Positions 34,675 through 42,513 of a stretch of DNA of 64,000 nucleotides are shown one piece after another. The first letter of the stretch is position 1; every line of letters starts with the position of its first letter. The stretch comes from Curtobacterium pusillum (lineage in GTDB: Bacteria; Actinomycetota; Actinomycetes; Actinomycetales; Microbacteriaceae), in NCBI RefSeq assembly GCF_007680845.1, contig NZ_VEIY01000010.1:1-64000 (forward strand), given 5' to 3'. Position numbers and translations under genes: made by a program. The notes under the pieces were generated by a model. The model worked only from the letters and a program-made list of their open reading frames with translations, did no database searches and had not been told where the DNA came from.

Positions 34675-35865
34675 ATGACGATCACCACCGCCAGCACCAA
34701 GCCGTCCCTCATCCGGGCGTTCACCGCGCCGAAGGGGTTCGGCGATCAGACGCTGCGCGACCCGCGACCCGACGCGATCGAGCTGCTCGGCGGCATCCCG
34801 GACCCGAGCGTCCTGCCCGGGGCCGAGCTCGCCGAGGCCACCGCGCGCGTGCTGTCCCGTCCGGGCCTGCCCGCGCTGCAGTACTCGCGCACCGCCGGCA
34901 TCTCCCCGATCCGCGAGTGGATCGCGGCACGCGAGGGCGTCCCCGTCGACCGCATCGTCATCACCAACGGCGGCTTCCACGGACTCGCCCTGGCGATCCA
35001 GGTCGTCCTCGAGCGCGGTGACCTCGTCGCGGTCGACAACCCGGTGTTCCCGCTGTTCCTCCGCGGGCTCGAGCTGGCCGACGCCGCGACGCTGCCGATC
35101 CCGGTCGGACCGCACGGGCTCGACCTCGACGCCCTCGAGCGGGAACTCGACGCGGGCGCGCGACCCCGCGCGCTCTACACGGTGCCGGACTTCCACAACC
35201 CGACGCAGGGCACGCTGCCGGCGGCCGATCGGGACCGCCTCGTCGCCCTCGCCGAGCGGTACGACTTCGTGGTGTTCGCCGACAACCCCTACCGGGAGCT
35301 CTGGTACGGCGACGGCCCCGAGCCCGTCGACGCCTTCAACCACTCGGAGCACGTCGTGCACGTCAACACGTTCACGAAGACCCTCGGCCCCGGGCTCCGA
35401 CTCGGGTGGATCGTCGTCCCGGAACGATTCGTGAGCGACGTCGTCGCGCTCCGGAGCCGGCAGGACTCGCACAGCTCGACATTCGTGCAGGCCGTCATCG
35501 GCGAGCTCGTGACCGCGGACGACACGCTGTTCGACCGGACGCTCGACCGCGCGCGAGCGCTCTACCGCACCCGTGCGGAGACGCTCGCTGCCGCCCTGGA
35601 GGACACGACGCCCGGCGTCTTCGAGGTGACGGTCCCGGGTGGTGGGCTCTTCCTCTGGCCGCGGATCGCGGACGACCGGATCGACGCCGATGCCCTCGCA
35701 GCGGCGGCGAGTGCCGAGGGCGTCGAGTACCAGCGCGGCGGGTTCTTCCCGTCCGGGCCGGGCACGGACGCGGACCGGCACCTCCGGCTCGCGTACGGCC
35801 ACGTCGACGAGGAGCGCCTCCGTCTGGCGGCGACCCGCCTCGGGCAGGCCGTCGCGCGCTTGTGA
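34675..35865 (+). CDS. PLP-dependent aminotransferase class I/II
   Basis: A 396-residue fold-type I aminotransferase of the 2-aminoadipate/MocR-like (LysN, AraT) group. The PLP lysine is K235 in NTFTKTLGPGLRLGW; the phosphate and ring contacts are in ITNGGFHGL, VPDFHNPTQG and VFADNPYRELW, and the substrate-carboxylate Arg is in HLRLAYG. No DNA-binding domain precedes it. AAGGAG lies upstream of ATG 34675, 10 bases after the ATPase gene, so it is part of the importer operon, presumably acting on an amino acid released from the imported solute. A palindromic repeat follows its stop. Confidence 0.93.
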   Translation: MTITTASTKPSLIRAFTAPKGFGDQTLRDPRPDAIELLGGIPDPSVLPGAELAEATARVLSRPGLPALQYSRTAGISPIREWIAAREGVPVDRIVITNGGFHGLALAIQVVLERGDLVAVDNPVFPLFLRGLELADAATLPIPVGPHGLDLDALERELDAGARPRALYTVPDFHNPTQGTLPAADRDRLVALAERYDFVVFADNPYRELWYGDGPEPVDAFNHSEHVVHVNTFTKTLGPGLRLGWIVVPERFVSDVVALRSRQDSHSSTFVQAVIGELVTADDTLFDRTLDRARALYRTRAETLAAALEDTTPGVFEVTVPGGGLFLWPRIADDRIDADALAAAASAEGVEYQRGGFFPSGPGTDADRHLRLAYGHVDEERLRLAATRLGQAVARL

Positions 35866-35877
35866 CGTGACCAGGAA

Positions 35878-35923
35878 ACGGTCTGGAGGCGCGGTGCCAG
35901 CTGGCACCGCGCCTCCCGTCCGT
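35878..35923. repeat. Dispersed palindrome, copy 2
   Basis: A 16-bp perfect inner stem (GGAGGCGCGGTGCCAG / CTGGCACCGCGCCTCC) with no loop base left over, flanked by outer pairing with two mismatches. It lies between the convergent aminotransferase and DUF3618 genes. Confidence 0.85.
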
Positions 35924-35935
35924 CACTGGGTGACG

Positions 35936-36508
35936 TCAGCTGCTGCGCACGTCGTCCGCAGCACCCTGCGCGTGGTCCTTGACGTCGGACGCGGCACCCT
36001 GTGCCTCGTCCTTGACCGTCTGGGCCGCGTCCTTCGCGGTCCCGCTGAGGTCCTGCGCGTGCTCCTTCGCCGAGTCGCCGAGCTGCGAACCCACGTCCTT
36101 CGCCTGCTCCTTGACCTCCTCGACGAGGGGTGCCGCCTTGTCCTTCAGCTCACCGGCCAGCTCCTCCTCCTTGTCCGAGGTCGGGATGAGCGACGATGCG
36201 AGCCAGCCCGCGCCGAACGCGATGAGGCCGACCGCGAGCGGGTTGCCCTTGGCCTTCTCGACACCGCGCTGCGCGACGTCCTTCGCCTGACCGGTCGCAC
36301 CGGACGCCGAGCCCGAGGCGCTCGAGCGGGCGGAGTCGGCCGCGCCCATGACGGACTCACGGACGCCCTGGAACCGGTTCTTCACCTTCTCGGTCTGGCG
36401 GTGTGCGATGGCGGACGGGCTGACCTTGTCGGCGAGTGCGTCGACGTCGGAGCCGAGTTCGCCGCGGGTGCGCTCGATGTCGGCGCGGATCTCGTCTGGG
36501 GTGCTCAT
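35936..36508 (-). CDS. DUF3618 domain protein with amphipathic repeats
   Basis: A 190-residue protein. Residues 1-50 match DUF3618 (TPDEIRADIERTRGELGSDVDALADKVSPSA). One membrane helix lies at 88-108, and the flanks are long Ala/Lys/Asp-rich amphipathic helices (KEQAKDVGSQLGDSAKEHAQ) reminiscent of LEA or apolipoprotein-like repeats. ATG 36508 overlaps the holin-family gene stop (ATGA). Last of a three-gene envelope operon; role unknown, perhaps membrane or stress protection. Confidence 0.85.
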   Translation of the reverse strand: MSTPDEIRADIERTRGELGSDVDALADKVSPSAIAHRQTEKVKNRFQGVRESVMGAADSARSSASGSASGATGQAKDVAQRGVEKAKGNPLAVGLIAFGAGWLASSLIPTSDKEEELAGELKDKAAPLVEEVKEQAKDVGSQLGDSAKEHAQDLSGTAKDAAQTVKDEAQGAASDVKDHAQGAADDVRSS

Positions 36509-36948
36509 GGCTTCCTCCCGGTGTTGGGCTTGAGTGTCTCGGGGACTTCCTTGGCGGTCTCGATCGTCTGCGGGGCGCCCTTGATCTCCTTGATCTCCTT
36601 GCGCCCGCGGACGGCAAGGATCGCGGCGACGATCCCGTAGACGACCGCGATGATCAGTGCGGACCAGGCGTTGCCGACGAGGTAGCCGAGACCCCACCAG
36701 GCAGCGATCGACAGGAACAGCAGCGCGAACAGCGCGGTGAGTCCCGCGCCGCCGAACATGCCGCCGGCCTTGCCCGCCTTCTTCGCGGAGTCGGTCAGCT
36801 CCGCCTTGGCGAGCGCGACCTCCTGCCGGAACAGGCTGGACAGGTCCTTCGACACCTCGGAGAGCAGCTCCCCGAGCGGTGTCGTGGCGGCACGCTCCTC
36901 GGGTGTCGGCTCACCGAGTGGGGCGCCACCCGGCACGGTGTGGCTCAT
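36505..36948 (-). CDS. Phage holin family (Holin_3_6/DUF1469) membrane protein
   Basis: A 147-residue protein with a soluble N-terminal helix (PLGELLSEVSKDLSSLFRQEVALAKAEL) typical of the actinobacterial DUF1469 group, and two adjacent transmembrane helices at about 68-90 and 93-113. Despite the family name these are cellular membrane proteins in operon with DUF3618 proteins, not phage lysis proteins; no phage genes are nearby. Both ends overlap neighbours by ATGA. Confidence 0.87.
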   Translation of the reverse strand: MSHTVPGGAPLGEPTPEERAATTPLGELLSEVSKDLSSLFRQEVALAKAELTDSAKKAGKAGGMFGGAGLTALFALLFLSIAAWWGLGYLVGNAWSALIIAVVYGIVAAILAVRGRKEIKEIKGAPQTIETAKEVPETLKPNTGRKP

Positions 36949-37793
36949 ACGCCACTCCCCGTCGTCGGGGCGTCGCCGCCCGCTTCCTTCTCGTGCTTGA
37001 CCTCGGTCGCGAGGGCCTTGGTCAGACGGCCGGCGAGGATGCCCGCTCCGGCAGCGAGGGCGATGAACGTGCCCGGGCGCTTGGCGGCGAAGCTCTTCAC
37101 CTCGTCGAGGAGCGAACCCGGGTCGCGGTTCTCGAGGAACCCGGCGGCGGAGGTCGCGCGTCCGGAGAGGTCGCGGACGACCTTCGACGCCACACCCTGC
37201 TCGTCGTCGTTGTCGGCCATGCGGCCGAGCTGCTCGCCGATGCTGCGGAGGCCACCGGCGGCGCGCTGCTGCTGGTCGGCGGCCTGGCCCTTGAGGGTCT
37301 CGGTCGCCTGCCCGTACAGCTGCTTGGCGTGCTCGGTCGCCTCGGACGCGACGTTCGCGGCCTGCTCCTTGGCGGTGCCCGCGACGTCGGAGGCCTTGGC
37401 CTTGGCGTCACCGGCGACGTCCTGGGCGGCACCCTTCGCCGCGTCGGCCTTGCCGGAACCGGAGCCGCTGTCGGCCGGGCTCGGGCCGCCGTTGATGCCG
37501 GCGGTGGAGCCGGACAGGCCGGCACCGGAGCCGGACAGGCCGGTCGTCGGTGCTGCCGGCAGCTGCTCGTCGGCGGGGATCGCGTCGAGCGGCGCGTCGA
37601 ACGGAACCTCGGCGGCGGTCTCGCCGTACGGGTCGTACGTCTGCGCGACGTCGGGGTCCGTCGGGCGCGCGGCGGGCGTGCCGCTCGCGAAGGAGGGAAC
37701 CGTGACGCCGGGGTGGACCTCGTGGCCTTCAGAGGCCGCGGTGCGGTCGTGGATGGGCGTCCCGGAGTCGTTCCCGGGTGGGTTCGTGGTCAT
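36945..37793 (-). CDS. Amphipathic-repeat protein with C-terminal membrane helix
   Basis: A 282-residue protein. The N-terminal 110 residues are disordered (Pro/Thr/Gly-rich, with the tandem repeat GLSGSGAGLSGSTAG). Residues about 120-190 are Ala/Lys repeats (KGAAQDVAGDAKAKASDVAG), a later part is charged, and a hydrophobic segment near residues 240-262 (PGTFIALAAGAGILAGRL) probably enters the membrane. It is first of the three-gene operon and shares its helix-repeat style with the DUF3618 partner. Function unknown; a phasin-like or stress role is conceivable. Confidence 0.75.
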   Translation of the reverse strand: MTTNPPGNDSGTPIHDRTAASEGHEVHPGVTVPSFASGTPAARPTDPDVAQTYDPYGETAAEVPFDAPLDAIPADEQLPAAPTTGLSGSGAGLSGSTAGINGGPSPADSGSGSGKADAAKGAAQDVAGDAKAKASDVAGTAKEQAANVASEATEHAKQLYGQATETLKGQAADQQQRAAGGLRSIGEQLGRMADNDDEQGVASKVVRDLSGRATSAAGFLENRDPGSLLDEVKSFAAKRPGTFIALAAGAGILAGRLTKALATEVKHEKEAGGDAPTTGSGV

Positions 37794-37941
37794 GGTCGGC
37801 CTTCCGGTTGTCTTCGCCCGCGACGTTCGTCGGGGCGCTTGCGCAACCGAACGTGCGCGCTGTGTCCTGGGGTGCGGTCCAGGATCGTCGCGAAACGCGG
37901 ATGGGGCAGGGCCCCCAGCACCGGTCCGGTTGGATCGGGTG

Positions 37942-38703
37942 ATGCCATCCGTCTCCGTCGTCGTGCCGGTGCTCGACGACGCCGACCACCTCCGCCGGTG
38001 TCTCGAGGCCCTCGCCGCCCAGACCGTGCGGGTCGACGAGGTGATCGTCGTGGACAACGGCAGCCACGACCACAGCGCCGCGGTCGCTCGGGCAGCGGGC
38101 GCGGTCGTCCTCACCGAACCGGTGCGCGGGATCGCCAGGGCGTCCGCCCGCGGCTACGACCACGCGAGCGGCGACGTGCTCGCCCGGCTCGACGCCGACT
38201 CCGTCCCGCCACCCGGCTGGATCGCCGACACCCTGCGACTCCTCGGCGACCCGACGGTCGTCGCGGTGACCGGCCCGGGTCGACCGCGCACCGGAGGGCG
38301 TCTCGTCCGCATGGTGTGGAGCGCGGTCTACATGCGGCCGTACTTCACCCTGGTGCGGGCCGCCCTCGGTCGGCCGCCGCTCTTCGGGTCGGCGATGGCG
38401 ATGCGGCGGCAGACCTGGCTCGCGGTCCGGAGCCGCGTGCACCGCGACGACCCGGAGGTCCACGACGACGTCGACCTCAGCATGCAGCTCGACCCGGCCT
38501 GGCGCGTGGTGGCCGACCCGGCGCTCGCGGTGCAGGTGTCCGCGCGTCCGCTGTCCGGGCCGGCGTCCGCGCTCCTCCGGACCCGCCGGGCCTTCCACAC
38601 GTTCCGGGTGAACGGACGTCGGGCGAACCCGGTGCGGCGGTGGGCGCGGAGGGCGCGGGTCGCGGCGCGTCGGCTCGCGGCCGACGAGTGGTCCCGCCGC
38701 TGA
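37942..38703 (+). CDS. Glycosyltransferase family 2
   Basis: A 253-residue GT-A fold transferase using a nucleotide sugar. The N-terminal motif VSVVVPVLDDADHLRRCLEAL, the metal-binding DxD-type LARLDADSVPPPGWI near 90, and an acceptor-side acidic motif DDPEVHDDVDLSMQL near 175 are typical. It has no transmembrane helix long enough to export a polymer, so it probably glycosylates a lipid or envelope precursor at the inner membrane face. It stands alone, divergent from the three-gene envelope operon. Confidence 0.88.
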   Translation: MPSVSVVVPVLDDADHLRRCLEALAAQTVRVDEVIVVDNGSHDHSAAVARAAGAVVLTEPVRGIARASARGYDHASGDVLARLDADSVPPPGWIADTLRLLGDPTVVAVTGPGRPRTGGRLVRMVWSAVYMRPYFTLVRAALGRPPLFGSAMAMRRQTWLAVRSRVHRDDPEVHDDVDLSMQLDPAWRVVADPALAVQVSARPLSGPASALLRTRRAFHTFRVNGRRANPVRRWARRARVAARRLAADEWSRR

Positions 38704-38758
38704 CCTTCGGGAGGCGCGGCGCACCTCCGGCACTCCCCTCCGGCGCGCAGGCCCGCCG

Positions 38759-39706
38759 TCAGGCGCGGGCGGGGGACGGGCCCACCGCGAGGATGCGGGC
38801 GCGGATGACGTCCGCGGCGCTGTCCTCCGCCGCCACGACGACCCGGACGGACGGCCCGTCGGCCGCCGGGACGGTCCGGCCGTGCTCGGCACCGCCGAGG
38901 ACGACGTCCAGCGGCGTGCTCCGGACCGTCGGTCCGACCTCGCCCGCCGCGATCGCCGCGGCGAGCGGGTCGTGCAGCGGTGCCCGACGGACGTGGTCGA
39001 CCGTCTCGTAGAAGTCGATGTAGCGCGACAGCATCGTCCCGAGCGCCACCCGCAGCGGATCGCCGGCCGCGGTGAACCGAGCGGCGTCGGCGTCGTCGAA
39101 CCGGTGCTGCCGTGTGACGTCGAGCGGGACGAGCACGAGGTCGAACCCGGCGCGGAGCACCCGCCGCGCGGCCTCGGCGTCGTTGTGGACGTTCGCCTCG
39201 GCGGTCGGCGAGACGTTGCCCCGGTCCCAGACGGCGCCGCCCATGATCGTGAGCGTGCCGACGAGTTCCGGCAGGCGCGGCTCGAGCTCGAGCGCGACGG
39301 CGAGGTTCGTCAGCGGCCCGATGGCGAGCACGTCGAGCTTCCGCGGTCCGTCCGCGAACGCGCGCGCCTGGCGGACCAGCAGTTCGGCGGCCGGGTCGTC
39401 GGCGGCCGCGACGCCCGGCGGCAGGTCGACGCCGCCGATCCCGTTCGCTCCGTGCACGTGCGGGGCGCCGCCCCGGTACGCGCCGCCGATGGGATCGTGC
39501 GCGCCGACGGCGACGGGCACGGCGCGCTCGCACATCGCGAGGAGCGCCGCCGTGTTGACCGCCGCCGTCGCGGCGTCGATGTTCCCGGACACCGTCCCGA
39601 TGCCGACGAGGTCGACGTGCGGCACGTCGAGCAGGTACGTGAGCGCGAGCGCGTCGTCGACGCCGGTGTCGCAGTCGAGGAAGAGCGGGACGGTGGGGAC
39701 GGTCAT
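38759..39706 (-). CDS. Nucleoside hydrolase (second paralogue)
   Basis: A 315-residue N-ribohydrolase with the calcium signature LFLDCDTGVDDALAL (8-22), GIGTVSGN, AIGPLTNLAVALE, TIMGGAV and C-terminal HDPLAAAIAAG. It is distinct in sequence from the hydrolase at 20180-21181. The start ATG 39706 lies 4 bases after the XRE regulator stop, so it is probably regulator-coupled. No transporter or ribokinase adjoins it, so it may act on internally generated nucleosides. Confidence 0.9.
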   Translation of the reverse strand: MTVPTVPLFLDCDTGVDDALALTYLLDVPHVDLVGIGTVSGNIDAATAAVNTAALLAMCERAVPVAVGAHDPIGGAYRGGAPHVHGANGIGGVDLPPGVAAADDPAAELLVRQARAFADGPRKLDVLAIGPLTNLAVALELEPRLPELVGTLTIMGGAVWDRGNVSPTAEANVHNDAEAARRVLRAGFDLVLVPLDVTRQHRFDDADAARFTAAGDPLRVALGTMLSRYIDFYETVDHVRRAPLHDPLAAAIAAGEVGPTVRSTPLDVVLGGAEHGRTVPAADGPSVRVVVAAEDSAADVIRARILAVGPSPARA

Positions 39707-39710
39707 CCGG

Positions 39711-40373
39711 TCATCCTCGCACCGAGGAGCGCTTCGCCGAGCGGTCCGCCGGCCGCGAGCGCACGTGCGCCCGCTCCCCCTGCGGCCCGTACAGGCAGAG
39801 CACCTCGGTCACCTCGTCGGTGACGTTGCCGATCCAGTGCGGCGTGTGCGTGTCGAACTCGACGACCTCGCCCGGGCCGAGGTCGAGGTCGCGCTCCCCG
39901 AGGAGCAGCCGCAGCCGGCCGGACAGGACGTAGAGCCACTCGTACCCTTCGTGCGTCTTGCGGGTCGGCTCGCCACCCGGGGACCGCGGCGGGAACAGCT
40001 GCTTGAACGACCGCACCCCGCCGGTCCGCCGGGTGAGCGGCACGACCACCCGACCCCCGTGCAGCTCGGGCTTGAGGTGCACGCGCGGGTCACCGGTCTC
40101 GGGCGCCCCGACGAGGTCGTCGAGCGGCACCTGGTACGCGCGGGCGAGCGGCAGCAGGAGCTCGAGCGTGGGCTTCCGTCGTCCGGACTCCAGCCGCGAC
40201 AGCGTGGACACGGAGATCCCGGTCTCCTCGGCGAGCGCCGCGAGGGTGACGGAGCGGCGCGCACGGAGGGCGCGGAGCCGAGGACCGACCGCGTCGACGA
40301 CCTCAGCAGTCGTACGTGCGGTGATCCGTTCCTCCCGGCCACGGTCGTGTGCTGAGCTGCCCATGGCGACCAT
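39711..40373 (-). CDS. XRE family regulator with C-terminal cupin
   Basis: A 220-residue one-component regulator: helix-turn-helix of the Xre type at about 20-75 (LRALRARRSVTLAALAEETGISVSTLSRLESG), then a cupin sensor (HEGYEWLYVLSGRLRLLLGERDLDLGPGEVVEFDTHTPHWIGN), as in SutR/PuuR-like regulators. The start is ambiguous between ATG 40373 and ATG 40364; ATG 40373 directly abuts a 17-bp palindrome, leaving no room for a ribosome site, so leaderless translation is likely. It precedes the nucleoside hydrolase and diverges from the flavoprotein gene. Confidence 0.88.
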   Translation of the reverse strand: MVAMGSSAHDRGREERITARTTAEVVDAVGPRLRALRARRSVTLAALAEETGISVSTLSRLESGRRKPTLELLLPLARAYQVPLDDLVGAPETGDPRVHLKPELHGGRVVVPLTRRTGGVRSFKQLFPPRSPGGEPTRKTHEGYEWLYVLSGRLRLLLGERDLDLGPGEVVEFDTHTPHWIGNVTDEVTEVLCLYGPQGERAHVRSRPADRSAKRSSVRG

Positions 40374-40390
40374 GTTGCCAGACCGGCAAC
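40374..40390. promoter_or_regulatory. XRE operator candidate
   Basis: GTTGCC and GGCAAC form a perfect inverted repeat with a 5-base centre (AGACC) immediately upstream of the regulator's start codon, in the 58-base divergent gap to the flavoprotein gene. Position suggests control of both genes. Confidence 0.5.
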
Positions 40391-40431
40391 GTGGCTTGCT
40401 GCTCCTGCGCCCTGCTGCTGATGATGCCCGC

Positions 40432-41427
40432 ATGCGAGATCACCACGACGTCATCGTCATCGGCGGAGCAGCCGCCGGCCTGTCCGCCGCACTCATCCTG
40501 GGCCGCTCGCGGCGGTCCGTCCTGGTCGTCGACTCCGGCGAACCGCGGAACGCCCCGGCGGAGGGCGTGCACAACTACCTCGGGCGCGAGGGGGCGTCGC
40601 CCGCGGCGCTGTCGCGCATCGGCCGGAGCGAGGTCGCCGCGTACGGCGTCGAGGTGGCGGACGGGAGGATCGTGGCCGCGTCCACGACGGACGGTGACGG
40701 TGTCGACCCGGTCGGGTTCTCGGTCACGCTCGACTCCGGCGCGGTCGTGACGGCCCGTCGGTTGGTCGTCGCCTCCGGCGCCGTGGACGTCCTGCCGGAG
40801 GTCCCGGGGCTCGCCGAGCAGTGGGGGCGCGGTGTCGTGCACTGTCCGTTCTGCCACGGGTGGGAGATCCGTGACCGGCGCATCGGTGTGCTCGTGACGA
40901 CGCCGATCGGCGCGCACCAGATGCTCATGTTCCGGGCACTGAGCGAGGACGTGACGGCGTTCGTCACCGATCCGGCGCTCGTCGACGACACCGCGCTCGC
41001 GGGGTTCGCGGCCCAGGGCGTGCGGGTCGTGTCCGGCCCGGTGACGGCGGTCGTGTCGGACGGCGACCGGCTCACCGGGGTCTCGACGGGATCGGGCGAG
41101 TTCGTCGCACTCGACGCCCTCGCCGCGGCGAGCACGGTGGAGGCGCGGGTCGGGTTCCTGTCCGGGCTCGGACTGACCGCGACCGACCAGTTGCTGGGCG
41201 ACTTCCGGTTCGGCAGTGCGCTGGCGGTCGACGCGGCCGGGCAGACGACCGTCCGTGGCGTCTACGCAGCCGGGAACGTCGCCGCGCCGATGGCGACCGT
41301 GGTCGCGTCGGCCGCCGCCGGCACGCAGGCCGGGGCCGCGGTGCACGGGGACCTGGTGCAGGCGGACCTCGCCGCGGCACTGGCCCGAGCGGCGACGGCG
41401 ACTGCGACGGGTCAGTCGACCCGGTAG
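40432..41427 (+). CDS. Thioredoxin-reductase-like FAD-dependent oxidoreductase
   Basis: A 331-residue flavoprotein with the FAD loop DVIVIGGAAAGLSAALILGRS (5-25), a redox pair CPFC in VVHCPFCHGWEIRD (near 140) and the C-terminal FAD motif GVYAAGNVAAPMATVVASAAAG. Its would-be NADPH loop (RIGVLVTTPIGAHQMLM) lacks the usual GGGxxA/G pattern. CPFCHG with a poor NADPH site is also seen in dithiol oxidases related to GliT and HlmI, so it may use another partner or be an oxidase. ATG 40432. It overlaps the convergent pentapeptide gene by 16 bases. Confidence 0.85.
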   Translation: MRDHHDVIVIGGAAAGLSAALILGRSRRSVLVVDSGEPRNAPAEGVHNYLGREGASPAALSRIGRSEVAAYGVEVADGRIVAASTTDGDGVDPVGFSVTLDSGAVVTARRLVVASGAVDVLPEVPGLAEQWGRGVVHCPFCHGWEIRDRRIGVLVTTPIGAHQMLMFRALSEDVTAFVTDPALVDDTALAGFAAQGVRVVSGPVTAVVSDGDRLTGVSTGSGEFVALDALAAASTVEARVGFLSGLGLTATDQLLGDFRFGSALAVDAAGQTTVRGVYAAGNVAAPMATVVASAAAGTQAGAAVHGDLVQADLAAALARAATATATGQSTR

Positions 41428-42080
41428 CCCGCCTGGGCCGCCAGGAGCGGCGCGAGCGTGTAGAGCTGGTCGGCGCCGATCGTCGCTCCGCGGAAGCCCT
41501 CGAGCCGCTCCACCCGGTCGAGGTCGGCGCCGCGGAGGTCGACGTGGTCGATCCTGGTGTTCGACCCTTCGGCCGCACGGATCCTCGTGCCGTCGAACGA
41601 CACCCGGAGCAGTCGGGCGTCGGCGATGTCGAGCTCGTCGATGACGCAGTCGCGGAACACCACGTCGGTCAGCGTCGACCCGCGCAGGTTCACGAACCCG
41701 AGCTTCATCCCGACGAACTCGACGCCGTTCAGTCCGGCGTCGTACAGCTCCGCGGAGCCGATGCGTCCGCCGGCGATCCGGACCTCCCGCCAGGAGCTGC
41801 TCGATGCGCGGAACACCGGGGCGTCGAGCGTCTCGACCACGGAGTCGCGCACCCGGAGGCCGCGGAGGTCGGCGCCGTCCGCGCGGAGCGTCCCGATCAC
41901 CGACTCCTCGATCTCGAGGTCCGGCACGCGGTCCCCCGCCAGGTCGAACACGTCGATGCGCTTGCCCTCGACCCGGTCGCCGGTCAGGACGTCACCGGGG
42001 CCCGGCGTCCAGTCCTCGAGCTCGGTCGGGTCGGTCAGGGTGATGCGGGGGGCGTCGGTGCCGGAGGAGGAGCGGGCCAT
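41412..42080 (-). CDS. Pentapeptide repeat-type beta-helix protein
   Basis: A 222-residue protein built of 5-residue steps with Leu/Phe/Val at the centre (for example DGADLRGLRVRDSVVETLDAP and GFVNLRGSTLTDVVFRDCVIDELDIADARLLRVSF), predicting a right-handed quadrilateral beta-helix as in MfpA/Qnr-like proteins. No transmembrane segment. ATG 42080. It ends with a small non-repeat C-terminal segment (GATIGADQLYTLAPLLAAQAG) common in such proteins. Role unknown; DNA-gyrase mimicry is known for some members but is not indicated here. Confidence 0.82.
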   Translation of the reverse strand: MARSSSGTDAPRITLTDPTELEDWTPGPGDVLTGDRVEGKRIDVFDLAGDRVPDLEIEESVIGTLRADGADLRGLRVRDSVVETLDAPVFRASSSSWREVRIAGGRIGSAELYDAGLNGVEFVGMKLGFVNLRGSTLTDVVFRDCVIDELDIADARLLRVSFDGTRIRAAEGSNTRIDHVDLRGADLDRVERLEGFRGATIGADQLYTLAPLLAAQAGYRVD

Positions 42081-42084
42081 GCGC

Positions 42085-42504
42085 TCAGTCTGCCGGGTGG
42101 GACCGACGCCGCAGGTCGCTGGAGAGCACGTAGTCCTTCGCGGGGCCGAGCGCCGACCACCGGACGGTCCAGTGCTCCGTGTCGCCGGTGAGCACGCCGG
42201 AGTAGTCGTCCGGCGCACACGCGTGCGACACCTCCGATCCCCAGACCCAGTCGTGGAACACCCGGCCGTCGGCGAAGTGCACGGTCCAGCGCCCGGAGTC
42301 GTCGCGGCGGACCCGGAGCGTCCGGGACACCGGGACGGTCCGACCGTCGAACGTCATCGTCCCGGTCTCGTCCCAGCGGACCTCGTCCGGGCCGGTCGCG
42401 GTCAGGGTGGTGGTGCCGGTCACGGTGCCGTCCACGCCCGCCCGCCGGTCGTCCACGTGCCGGTGCAGCTCCCACTCCCCGAGCAGGTCCGTCGGTGTCA
42501 CCAC
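42085..42504 (-). CDS. DUF6314 family protein
   Basis: A 139-residue lipocalin-like small protein with the DUF6314 pattern: LLGEWELHRHVDD at the start, LTATGPDEVRWDETGTMTF, VHFADGRVFHDWVWG and HACAPDDYSGVL then WTVRWSALGPAKDYVLSSDLRR. The family is conserved but functionally uncharacterised. GTG 42504 is the start. It lies 4 bases from the pentapeptide gene on the same strand, so likely in one transcript. Confidence 0.85.
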   Translation of the reverse strand: MVTPTDLLGEWELHRHVDDRRAGVDGTVTGTTTLTATGPDEVRWDETGTMTFDGRTVPVSRTLRVRRDDSGRWTVHFADGRVFHDWVWGSEVSHACAPDDYSGVLTGDTEHWTVRWSALGPAKDYVLSSDLRRRSHPAD

Positions 42505-42513
42505 GCACTCAGG

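Noticed and set aside
36505..36948. Holin-family gene as sign of a prophage
   Set aside because: No integrase, portal, capsid or endolysin gene nearby; this subgroup of the family is a normal actinobacterial envelope protein encoded with DUF3618.
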